NCBI GenBank assembly: GCA_017551625.1
Contig: JAFZLF010000005.1
Coordinates: 62,001 to 126,000, forward strand
Direction of reading: 5' to 3'
Source of the DNA: Clostridiales bacterium
Lineage (GTDB): Bacteria; Bacillota; Clostridia; Saccharofermentanales; Saccharofermentanaceae
Length of the DNA: 64,000 nt
The notes below the pieces were generated by a model. It saw only the letters and a list, made by a program, of their open reading frames with translations, did not search any database and had not been told where the DNA came from. Below, piece by piece: positions 45,239-52,851 of the stretch (positions are counted from its first letter, which is position 1; every line of letters begins with the position of its first letter). The translations under genes and the position numbers were made by a program.

Positions 45239-46749
45239 TTCAGTTCGACCTCGATGTGTATGACGCTGTTTGCCGGGATCGTAAATGTGATCTTATCCCC
45301 ATTAACCGAAAGAGTATCAAAGGAAAGTGTCTTTACCACGTCAGGAGCTTCAAATGTATTCTTGTCATCCATCTTGCCGGTCAGGATCTCTGCCTTAGCA
45401 GAAGCAATCTCATTTCCGAGAATATCTGTGCAGATTTCATATGACTCCTCGACAGAAAGGTTCGCCAATGTGATGTGATATTTCCCGTCTTTGTCCTTCG
45501 AGCAGGACTCGTGAAGGTTCGGGACCTGATACTCCTCCTGAAGCCCGATTGTTTTCGTGTCCACGAAGCTTCCGATAAGCGTGCCGTCCTGATGGTGCTT
45601 GTACATGTTGAAAACATGATAGGTCGGTGTCTTGACAATCTTCTCGCCTTCGGTAAGGATCACAGCCTGCAGGACATTGACGAGTTGAGCGATATTCGCC
45701 ATCTTCACACGGTCACAGTGCTTGTTGAAGATGTTGAGATTGATGGCCGCGACGAGCGCATCACGCATCGTGTTCTGCTGATAAAGGAAGCCCGGGTTCG
45801 TGCCCTCCTCGACATCGTACCACGTGCCCCATTCGTCTACGATCAGGCCGATCTTGTGATCCGGATCGTAGCGGTCGATGATCGCGCTGTGCTTCGTTAC
45901 CAGTTCTTCCATGAAGAGCGTCTTACTCAGCGTCATATACCATTCTATTTCATTAAACCCGGTCGCTGCGCCTTTCTTCGCCCAGTCATACGGGAGCGTG
46001 TAATAGTGAAGTGAGATCCCATCTATAAATCCGTGCGCGCCGTTCCATGAGCCGGAGAGCTTATGGCACTGACGGAGAACGGTTTCCATCCATTCATAGT
46101 CCTGGGCATTCGGCCCGCAGGCGATCTTGCTGATCTTCTTATCGGGTGCATAGTTTTTCACATAAGATTGGTATTGACGGAACTGATCCGCATAGTATTC
46201 AGGAAGCATATTCCCGCCACATCCCCAGTTCTCGTTGCCGATACCGAAGAAGTCCACTCTCCATGGTTCTTCGTGACCATTCTCTTTTCGCAGTTCAGCC
46301 ATCGGGGATACACCATCAAAAGTCATATACTCGACCCATTCGCTCATTTCCTGTACTGTTCCGGAACCGACGTTACCGTTAATGTAGGTCTTGCATCCGA
46401 GCTGGCGGCACAGTTCCATATATTCATGCGTACCGAAACTGTTATCCTCGACAACACCGCCCCAATTGGTATTGATCATCTTTTTTCTTTTCGATTTCTC
46501 GCCGATACCGTCTTTCCAGTGGTATTCGTCCGCGAAGCAACCGCCCGGCCAGCGCAGGACAGGAAGTTTCAGTTCTTTTAACGCGGAAACGACATCGTTT
46601 CGCATACCGTTCGTATTCGGAATATCGGAATTCTCGCCGACATAAACACCGCCATAGATACAGCGGCCGAGATGCTCGGAAAAGTGTCCCTGCAGTTCAG
46701 GATTGATGTGTCCCAGTTCTTTTTGCGGATCGATAACAAGTTTAAACAT
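45235..46749 (-). CDS. GH51 alpha-L-arabinofuranosidase (intracellular)
   Basis: A 504-residue family 51 glycosidase releasing terminal L-arabinofuranose from arabinan or arabinoxylan oligosaccharides. The acid/base Glu is in [11 protein letters not shown] and the nucleophile Glu in [25 protein letters not shown] is the family's conserved N-terminal block. The start is ATG 46747-46749 behind GAAGGAGC. No signal peptide, so the substrate must be imported. It is the first gene of the arabinose operon. Confidence 0.96.
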   Translation of the reverse strand: MFKLVIDPQKELGHINPELQGHFSEHLGRCIYGGVYVGENSDIPNTNGMRNDVVSALKELKLPVLRWPGGCFADEYHWKDGIGEKSKRKKMINTNWGGVVEDNSFGTHEYMELCRQLGCKTYINGNVGSGTVQEMSEWVEYMTFDGVSPMAELRKENGHEEPWRVDFFGIGNENWGCGGNMLPEYYADQFRQYQSYVKNYAPDKKISKIACGPNAQDYEWMETVLRQCHKLSGSWNGAHGFIDGISLHYYTLPYDWAKKGAATGFNEIEWYMTLSKTLFMEELVTKHSAIIDRYDPDHKIGLIVDEWGTWYDVEEGTNPGFLYQQNTMRDALVAAINLNIFNKHCDRVKMANIAQLVNVLQAVILTEGEKIVKTPTYHVFNMYKHHQDGTLIGSFVDTKTIGLQEEYQVPNLHESCSKDKDGKYHITLANLSVEESYEICTDILGNEIASAKAEILTGKMDDKNTFEAPDVVKTLSFDTLSVNGDKITFTIPANSVIHIEVELK

Positions 46750-46772
46750 ATGAGCTCCTTCTGTCATTCTGC

Positions 46773-46827
46773 AAACAAAAAACGTTTTTGTTTAAGCAAA
46801 CGATGAAATGTTGCGTTATTGCTTAAA
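46773..46827. promoter_or_regulatory. Operator-like repeats upstream of GH51
   Basis: Two structures between the promoter and the GH51 start: a near-perfect palindrome AAACAAAAAACGTTTTTGTTT (46773-46793), and a perfect inverted repeat TTTAAGCAA (46791-46799), 19 bases, TTGCTTAAA (46819-46827). Both lie downstream of the predicted transcript start, a repressor position. Confidence 0.55.
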
Positions 46828-46830
46828 TCA

Positions 46831-46859
46831 AAGTTACACGAGGGTTGCCGAAAAATCAA
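46831..46859 (-). promoter_or_regulatory. Putative promoter of the arabinose operon
   Basis: Minus-strand -35 TTGATT (46854-46859), 17-base spacer, -10 TAACTT (46831-46836). Weak match, transcript start expected near 46824, inside the inverted repeat. Confidence 0.4.
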
Positions 46860-46913
46860 GAATGAGTTTATCGAATATGTAGTTTAAGGGGTGGAATACT
46901 AGACTTTTTCATG

Positions 46914-46942
46914 TTGAAGTAAAGTATGAATTTGCATAAGAT
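46914..46942 (+). promoter_or_regulatory. Putative promoter of the regulator / esterase-GH43 operon
   Basis: Plus-strand -35 TTGAAG (46914-46919), 17-base spacer, -10 TAAGAT (46937-46942), about 60 bases before the regulator's start codon. Confidence 0.5.
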
Positions 46943-46953
46943 GAAATAGTAAA

Positions 46954-46982
46954 TTAAGTGTAACATTTCATGTGGCACTTAA
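46954..46982. promoter_or_regulatory. Operator-like inverted repeat upstream of the regulator
   Basis: TTAAGTG (46954-46960), 15 bases, CACTTAA (46976-46982). It lies just after the predicted transcript start and shares the TTAAG half-site with the repeat in front of GH51, so the adjoining regulator may bind both and repress itself as well as the operon. Confidence 0.5.
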
Positions 46983-47003
46983 ATTGTCAAAAGGAGCCAT
47001 CTC

Positions 47004-48023
47004 ATGCTATGTATTCATTCCTTAAATGAGGCTGCTGAAGTCTTTAAGGCGCTCAGTACTGAAGCGCGCATCCGCATCATGGAACTGATATACGAGAACA
47101 ACAATCTGAGCATGAATGATCTGGCTAACATGCTCGGCGTGACCAACAGCGCTATTACTCTTCATATCAACAAACTCGAAAGTGCCGGTCTGGTGACGAT
47201 CAAGACCACATCCGGCAAGCGCGGCATCTCGAAGATCATCCTTCCGGTGCATGACCGCATCATTATCGATATGTTTAAGAATTCCAAGGAAAACCCGCTC
47301 CCCTATTACGAGGACAGCATCGGGGTCGGTCAGTTCACTACGTGTGAGATCCATCCGACATGTGGTATCTGTACGGCCAAGGAGATCATCGGTGAACTTG
47401 ATGATCCACGCGTCTTCTCATATCCGGAGCGTTTTAAGGCCGGTATCCTCTGGCTCGGATATGGTTCTCTGACCTATAATCTCCCGAACCGTCTGCGTGC
47501 CGGACAGATCCCGAGAGAGATCCAGATTTCCTTCGAGATTTCTTCGGAATGTCCATCATATAATAACGACTATCCGAGTGACATATACTTCTATATTAAT
47601 GATGTGCCTCTTGGCTCGTGGGTCAGCCCCGGCGATTTTGGCGACAGAAGAGGTCTGATCGCGCCTTCTTGGTGGCCTACGCCACTGAATCAGTATGGTC
47701 TTCTTAAGACGCTGCTGATCAATGAGAAAGGCACATTTATCGATGGTACTCATAAGATCGGGGATACCACACTTGATGATCTTAAACTCGATTATAATTC
47801 CGCGATCAATTTCACACTGGCTGTACCCAAAGATACAGCGAACTGCGGTGGTATGACACTGTTCGGTGAAGATTTCGGTGACTATAGTCAGAACATCACC
47901 ATGAAGATCTACTACATCAACCGTCATGCACCGGCAGATGAGAATGACATCAAGATCTACTACATCAACCATCATGCCTCTTCTTCTGAGGAATCATCGA
48001 TAAAGGAGAAACAGGATGCTTAA
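47004..48023 (+). CDS. ArsR-like winged-helix regulator with large C-terminal domain
   Basis: A 339-residue regulator. Residues about 8-85 form an ArsR-type winged helix (KALSTEARIRIMELIYENN, MNDLANMLGVTNSAITLHIN). The remaining 250 residues (cysteines in TCEIHPTCGICTAKE, then a region rich in Tyr/Asp/Gly such as DYPSDIYFYINDVPLGSWV) have no metal-site pattern of ArsR and look like a ligand-binding, possibly sugar-sensing, beta domain. The tail holds a 48-base tandem duplication (IKIYYINxHA twice). AAAGGAG precedes the ATG. It overlaps the esterase-GH43 gene by 8 bases. Confidence 0.8.
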   Translation: MLCIHSLNEAAEVFKALSTEARIRIMELIYENNNLSMNDLANMLGVTNSAITLHINKLESAGLVTIKTTSGKRGISKIILPVHDRIIIDMFKNSKENPLPYYEDSIGVGQFTTCEIHPTCGICTAKEIIGELDDPRVFSYPERFKAGILWLGYGSLTYNLPNRLRAGQIPREIQISFEISSECPSYNNDYPSDIYFYINDVPLGSWVSPGDFGDRRGLIAPSWWPTPLNQYGLLKTLLINEKGTFIDGTHKIGDTTLDDLKLDYNSAINFTLAVPKDTANCGGMTLFGEDFGDYSQNITMKIYYINRHAPADENDIKIYYINHHASSSEESSIKEKQDA

Positions 48024-50997
48024 GCTTGTCGCAACTGAAAACGGTCTGGTACGTGGTTTCCAGGGCAATAATACAAGGATCTCCGTTTTTAAAGGTATCC
48101 CCTTTGCTGCTCCACCGGTCGGCGAGAACCGCTGGCGTGCGCCTCAGCCATGTGAAAACTGGGAGGGCATACGTGAATGTGGCAAATTCGCCCCGATCTC
48201 TGTGCAGGATCAGCCCGGTGTCGGCACGGATATCTACTGCCGCGAGTGGCACGTGGATAAAGATATCGAGATGGATGAAGATTGCCTGTATCTCAACGTC
48301 TGGACTCCGGCGAACTCTGACAAAGACAATCTTCCCGTTTTTATCTGGTTTTTCGGTGGCGGATTCCAGTGGGGATATCCCCGCGAGATGGAGTTCAATG
48401 GCGAGAATATCGCCAAGCGGGGCGTCATCGTCGTCAGCGTCAATTACCGCCTCGGCGCGATCGGTTTTCTCTCCCACCCTGATCTTATCAAGGAATCTCC
48501 GGATGCTCCGGCAAACTTCGGTACTCTAGACCAGCAGGCCGGTATTAAGTGGGTCATCCGGAATATCGCAAACTTCGGCGGTGACCCGAAGAATATTACC
48601 ATCGCAGGCCAGTCTGCCGGTGGTGGTTCTGTACTCACCCATCTGACATCCGAATCGAGCATAGGTCTCTTCCAGAAAGCGATCGTCTATTCCGGAATCA
48701 TCGAGAGTCCTTATATCAAGGACGGCGTCATCAACCCGAAACCGATCGAGGAAACAAGCAAGATGGGTGAAAGATTCATCGAAAGTCTCGGCGTATCGAC
48801 GATCGAAGAAGCAAGAAAGATTGATGCCGGGATAATCAGAGACAGATATGCGGAATTCCGCGAGAAGAATATGTTCTTCTTCACGCCCTGTATCGACCAT
48901 GTATTTCTAAAGGATGAACCTTTCAAACTGTTGCTTTCAGGTAAGCAGGCCAATGTTCCGATACTGGCCGGTAATACCTATGACGAATTCAAGAGTTTCC
49001 TCGTCGCAGACTCGAAAGAAGATTTTGAGACCAAGGCCGGAGCAATCTTCGGAGATCGTGCTACCCGTTTCTTCTCTTTCCCGGAGAGTTATGAGGTCAT
49101 GGAAGGAAACAAATATGGAGTCGTCCGCGGCATCGAGTGTTCGGTCAAGGCCGCACTCGACAAGACCGATGCCCCCTGCTTCTATTACAGTTTTGAAGTG
49201 GATATTCCCGGCGAAGATAACCCGGGCACTTTCCACTCCGTGGATCTGTGGTTCTTCTTTGAGACGCTGGCTGCGTGCTGGAGACCTTTTGTGGGCCGTC
49301 ACTACGATATCGCAAGAAGAATGACCAACTATATCACTAACTTTATCAAGAACGGGAATCCAAACGGCGAAGATATCACCGGTGAAGCTATGCCAAGGTG
49401 GAACGCCTATTCAAACAGCGACCGAAACGAGATGCATTTCACAGCCGATGGCTGTGTCCCGAAGCTTCAGGATTCTGAATACATCCAGTTCTTCATCGAC
49501 TATCTGACAGATCGTACCCTCGGTAAGCTCGATAACGAATCACGAACAGAGGCAAGCGTTGCGGCTCTGGCTGTACCGCAAAAGAAACAGGCCTTTAATC
49601 CGTATCTGCCTTCCTGGGAATATATCCCGGATGGCGAGCCCTATGTCTTCGGAGACCGGCTCTATATCTACGGTTCACACGACTACTATAACTGTTCCTA
49701 CTTCTGTCCGGGAGATTATGTGAGCTGGTCAGCTCCGGTCAATAATCTCGCAGATTGGAGATATGAAGGCGTTTCCTTCAGGAGAACCGACGATCCTGAT
49801 AATCAGGAAAACAAAGGTTGTCTGTATGCACCCGATATCACAGTCGGACCCGACGGGATCTACTACCTCTTCTACGTACTCGACAATCAGAGTGTCGTCG
49901 CTGTCGCCAAATCGGATAAGCCGCAGGGACCGTTTAAGTTCTATGGCCACGTTCATTATGAAGACGGTACGCTTCTGGGCAAGAAGGAAACAGATGAACC
50001 ACAGTTTGATCCTGGCGTGATCACGATGGGCGATACCACTTATCTGTATACCGGATTCTGCGGCCAGACAGATGCCACTCGTCACGGCGCGATGGTCACC
50101 GTTCTCGATAAAGATATGCTGACCATCAAGAAAGCTCCGGAATTTATCGTTCCGGGAACGATGTATGCGGAAGGAACCACATTCGAAGGGCACGCTTTCT
50201 TCGAGGCGCCTTCTATCCGTGAGAGAAACGGTATTTTCTATTTCGTCTATTCCTCTCAGGTCATGCACGAACTATGCTACGCGACCTCTACGTCCCCGGA
50301 AGGCCCGTTCACATATGGCGGTGTCATCGTCAGTAACTGCGACATCGGTATCGGAACCTACAAAGAGGCAGATAAATCTGCCTGCTACGGTGCGAACAAC
50401 CACGGAAGCATCGTGGAGATCAACGGCGATTGGTATATCTTCTATCACCGTCATACCAATAATACATGGTATTCCAGACAGGGCTGCGCCGAGAAGATCG
50501 AGTTCTCTGAGGACGGTGCGATCAAACAAGTCGAGATCACTTCTTGTGGACTTAACGGCGGTTCTCTCCGGGATACTGACGAGTATCCGTCCTATATCGC
50601 CTGCAATATCTTCTCTGAAAAAGATGAAAAGAAGAATCCGTACGTTGGTCAGCACCGCGTCGCCCGAGTGATCCAGGACGGCCGGGACGGCGATCGTGAT
50701 CCGGCCTATATCTCATGGATCACAGATGGTACGACCATCGGCTTTAAGTACTTCGATATGAAGAATGTCTCCGGCATCCTGCTCCGTGTCCGCGGATATG
50801 GAAACGGCACATTTGAAGTAAGAACTTCGCTTGAAGGCCCTGTTCTTGCTGAACTTCCGGTTACCTTTATGACCGTGTGGGAGAAATACGAGGCCTCCTT
50901 CGCTGAAAAGGTAACGGATCCGGCTGCACCGCTCTTCCTCACCTACCGTGGAGGCGGCGACGTTCAGCTCAGATCATTTAAGTTTATTCACGAATAA
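48016..50997 (+). CDS. Carboxylesterase (type B) - GH43 glycosidase fusion
   Basis: A 993-residue two-enzyme protein. Residues 1-510 are a type B carboxylesterase: oxyanion segment FGGGFQWG, nucleophile Ser200 in AGQSAGGGS, acid near Glu324 in NTYDEF and His407 in GTFHSVDLW. Residues about 525-850 are a GH43 five-bladed propeller: NPYLPSWEYIPDGEPYVFGD with the base region, LYAPDITVGPDG (Asp pKa modulator) and FFEAPSIRERNG (acid Glu). The last 130 residues resemble a beta-sandwich, possibly carbohydrate-binding, module. No signal peptide. It is co-translated with the regulator (8-base overlap, AAAGGAG site). Likely removes acyl groups and arabinose or xylose from the same imported oligosaccharide (inference). 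Confidence 0.9.
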   Translation: MLKLVATENGLVRGFQGNNTRISVFKGIPFAAPPVGENRWRAPQPCENWEGIRECGKFAPISVQDQPGVGTDIYCREWHVDKDIEMDEDCLYLNVWTPANSDKDNLPVFIWFFGGGFQWGYPREMEFNGENIAKRGVIVVSVNYRLGAIGFLSHPDLIKESPDAPANFGTLDQQAGIKWVIRNIANFGGDPKNITIAGQSAGGGSVLTHLTSESSIGLFQKAIVYSGIIESPYIKDGVINPKPIEETSKMGERFIESLGVSTIEEARKIDAGIIRDRYAEFREKNMFFFTPCIDHVFLKDEPFKLLLSGKQANVPILAGNTYDEFKSFLVADSKEDFETKAGAIFGDRATRFFSFPESYEVMEGNKYGVVRGIECSVKAALDKTDAPCFYYSFEVDIPGEDNPGTFHSVDLWFFFETLAACWRPFVGRHYDIARRMTNYITNFIKNGNPNGEDITGEAMPRWNAYSNSDRNEMHFTADGCVPKLQDSEYIQFFIDYLTDRTLGKLDNESRTEASVAALAVPQKKQAFNPYLPSWEYIPDGEPYVFGDRLYIYGSHDYYNCSYFCPGDYVSWSAPVNNLADWRYEGVSFRRTDDPDNQENKGCLYAPDITVGPDGIYYLFYVLDNQSVVAVAKSDKPQGPFKFYGHVHYEDGTLLGKKETDEPQFDPGVITMGDTTYLYTGFCGQTDATRHGAMVTVLDKDMLTIKKAPEFIVPGTMYAEGTTFEGHAFFEAPSIRERNGIFYFVYSSQVMHELCYATSTSPEGPFTYGGVIVSNCDIGIGTYKEADKSACYGANNHGSIVEINGDWYIFYHRHTNNTWYSRQGCAEKIEFSEDGAIKQVEITSCGLNGGSLRDTDEYPSYIACNIFSEKDEKKNPYVGQHRVARVIQDGRDGDRDPAYISWITDGTTIGFKYFDMKNVSGILLRVRGYGNGTFEVRTSLEGPVLAELPVTFMTVWEKYEASFAEKVTDPAAPLFLTYRGGGDVQLRSFKFIHE

Positions 50998-51052
50998 CTC
51001 ACACCTCCGTTATTCGATGCAATAATATTTTTCTACCCCCATCCTCATAGAA

Positions 51053-51080
51053 AAGGGACGGCCCGCAAGGACCGTCCCTT
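51053..51080 (-). terminator. Terminator of the 72-residue protein gene
   Basis: Stem AAGGGACGG / CCGTCCCTT with a 10-base loop; the minus strand continues with TTTTCT. The plus side (TTCTCTGTT) may also end the esterase-GH43 transcript. Confidence 0.8.
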
Positions 51081-51107
51081 CTCTGTTATTCAGTTTTCGA
51101 TCGGAAA

Positions 51108-51326
51108 TCAGAAGATGTCCTTGATCTTATCGACGATACCGCCGGCCTTATCCACGGAGATCTTGGCCTTCACGCCGTCAACAACGTTATTGACAACATC
51201 ATCCGGAAGATCCACGCCGATAATACCTTCGACTGTCTTAACAGGTTCCTTCTCGAAATCCTTCGCCACAGACGGATCGCTCTGCACTTTCTTGACTACT
51301 TCATCAATCTTAGCCTTAATATCCAT
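51108..51326 (-). CDS. Small acidic/helical protein of unknown function
   Basis: A 72-residue protein beginning MDIKAKIDEVVKKVQSDPSV; the ATG at 51324-51326 follows GGAGGTGAA, a near-ideal ribosome site. The sequence is helical and rich in Val, Asp and Lys with the block EGIIGVDLPDDVVNNVVDGV. I recognise similar small conserved proteins in gut Clostridia but know no function. The layout faintly recalls Nif11-type leader peptides, but there is no Gly-Gly cleavage site or core. Own promoter and terminator suggest a stand-alone, highly expressed gene. Confidence 0.75.
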   Translation of the reverse strand: MDIKAKIDEVVKKVQSDPSVAKDFEKEPVKTVEGIIGVDLPDDVVNNVVDGVKAKISVDKAGGIVDKIKDIF

Positions 51327-51448
51327 AGTATTCACCTCCATGAAATGATAAGATTATTGTAACACAAATAAAACTCATAAGAGACACAAACAAAATCGAA
51401 AATAACCTTGCATTTTCCGAAATCTTTTAGTATCATAATTAAGCGCTT

Positions 51449-51535
51449 GCGGATATGGCGGAATTGGCAGACGCGCTAGCTTCAGGTGCTAGTGATCGCA
51501 AGGTCATACAGGTTCAAGTCCTGCTATCCGCACCA
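51449..51535 (+). tRNA. tRNA-Leu (anticodon CAG)
   Basis: An 87-base class II tRNA: acceptor stem GCGGATA / TATCCGC, anticodon arm CTAGC-TTCAGGT-GCTAG giving CAG, variable arm TGATCGCAAGGTCA, T loop TTCAAGTC, encoded CCA. It reads CUG. Confidence 0.95.
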
Positions 51536-51566
51536 GATCGGAAGTCATACGGCTTCCGATCTTTTT
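51535..51566 (+). terminator. Terminator of tRNA-Leu(CAG)
   Basis: Hairpin AGATCGGAAG / CTTCCGATCT followed by six T, starting at the tRNA's last base. Confidence 0.9.
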
Positions 51567-51593
51567 TCGTTTTTAGTTAGGCTCTGTCAAGAT

Positions 51594-51668
51594 AAAAGAA
51601 AAGAGCTTTCGAAGTGCCTCCGCAGGGCTTTAGCCCGAGGACCAGCACAAGAAAACTCCTTTTCTTTT
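51594..51668. repeat. 75-base nested hairpin after DAP dehydrogenase
   Basis: Outer arms AAAAGAAAAGAG (51594-51605) and CTCCTTTTCTTTT (51656-51668) enclose GTGC / GCAC, CCTC / GAGG-type and GGGC-TTTA-GCCC stems. On the minus strand it ends in CTCTTTTCTTTT, so it may work as the terminator of the dehydrogenase gene; its nested build resembles the palindrome after asd. Confidence 0.6.
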
Positions 51669-51692
51669 GTTTGCACTATTGAAATTCTGCTA

Positions 51693-52679
51693 TCAGACCA
51701 TCTCTTTACGCAGTTCTTCAGCAGAAAGCGGGCTCAGATAGGCCGGAGCGATATCGAGAACAGTCTTGCATCCTGTCGCGCCCTCTTTATGGAGACGGAA
51801 GATCGCACGTGCGTAAGCTACGAGTACACCGGCTGTGAATTCCGGGTTGGAATCGAGCTTGAGGCTGTATTCGATGATGTGCTTATTCTCCTTATTGAAG
51901 CCGGATACACCAGATCTGAAGCAGAAACCACCGTGCGGGATACCGCTGTGGTTCTTCTGCAGTTCTTCTTCAGTGATGAAGTGTACGGTCGTATCGTAGT
52001 CCGCAAAATAGTTCGGCATGGTCTTGATGTCATTTTCGATCTGAGCGAGATCCGCACCATCTTCCGGTACAACGAAGCACTCACGTGTGTGCTTCTGACG
52101 TGTGGTCAATTCAGGCTGTGAGCCTGAGCGAACGGCCTCAAGCGCGCTTTCTACCGGGATGGTGTATTGCTTGCCGTTCTTGACACCCTTTACGCGGCGG
52201 ATCGCATCCGAGTGGCCCTGGCTGACGCCCTTGCCCCAGAAAGTGTAGCTCTCACCTTCCGGAAGGATCGATGCGGAATATACACGAGCGAGAGAAAACA
52301 TACCCGGATCCCATCCTACGGAGATCGCACCGAGAGTACCGGCTGCCTTTGCGGCAGCATCAACATCAGCGAAGTGCTGTGGGATGTTCGCATGTGTGTC
52401 GAAGCTATCGACGATATTAAACATAGAAGCGAGCTGCGGGCCCTGGACCGGAAGATCTGTCGCGCTTCCGCCACAGAGGATCATAACATCGATGCTGTCC
52501 TTCATGGAAGCAATATCGGTGACGGACATAACTTTTGCTGATTCTGTCTGAATCTTAAGTGTGGACGGATCACGTCTTGTGAATACCGCTACCAGTTCCA
52601 TATCCGGGTTCTGGCGAATGCTCGCCTCGACACCCTTGCCGAGATTTCCATAACCGTAAATACCAATTCGAATCGCCAT
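51693..52679 (-). CDS. ddh: meso-Diaminopimelate dehydrogenase
   Basis: A 328-residue NADP enzyme making meso-DAP from tetrahydrodipicolinate in one step, for cell wall and lysine. The cofactor fold is RIGIYGYGNLGKGVE, the active-site blocks are WDPGMFSLAR, FWGKGVSQGHSDAIRR and HGGFCFRSG. The ATG at 52677-52679 is preferred over an in-frame TTG six bases upstream, which is too close to the AGGAG. Alone on its transcript. Its presence points to meso-DAP peptidoglycan. Confidence 0.95.
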   Translation of the reverse strand: MAIRIGIYGYGNLGKGVEASIRQNPDMELVAVFTRRDPSTLKIQTESAKVMSVTDIASMKDSIDVMILCGGSATDLPVQGPQLASMFNIVDSFDTHANIPQHFADVDAAAKAAGTLGAISVGWDPGMFSLARVYSASILPEGESYTFWGKGVSQGHSDAIRRVKGVKNGKQYTIPVESALEAVRSGSQPELTTRQKHTRECFVVPEDGADLAQIENDIKTMPNYFADYDTTVHFITEEELQKNHSGIPHGGFCFRSGVSGFNKENKHIIEYSLKLDSNPEFTAGVLVAYARAIFRLHKEGATGCKTVLDIAPAYLSPLSAEELRKEMV

Positions 52680-52851
52680 TTGCAACTTTCTCCTTTGCGA
52701 GTTTCATAATGTAATTCAACAAATCGAAGTATATCACTATATATATGTATATACAACAGATTCTTGAAACTTCCGCCCTCCGAAGTTGCATTTTGCAAAA
52801 ACCAGACATTTTTCTGTCTGTTTATTCTTGCGGGCATAGGTTTCATCTGTT

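Noticed and set aside
51108-51326. Nif11-type lantibiotic leader
   Set aside because: Faint likeness only; there is no Gly-Gly site, no core rich in Cys/Ser/Thr and no modification enzyme beside it.
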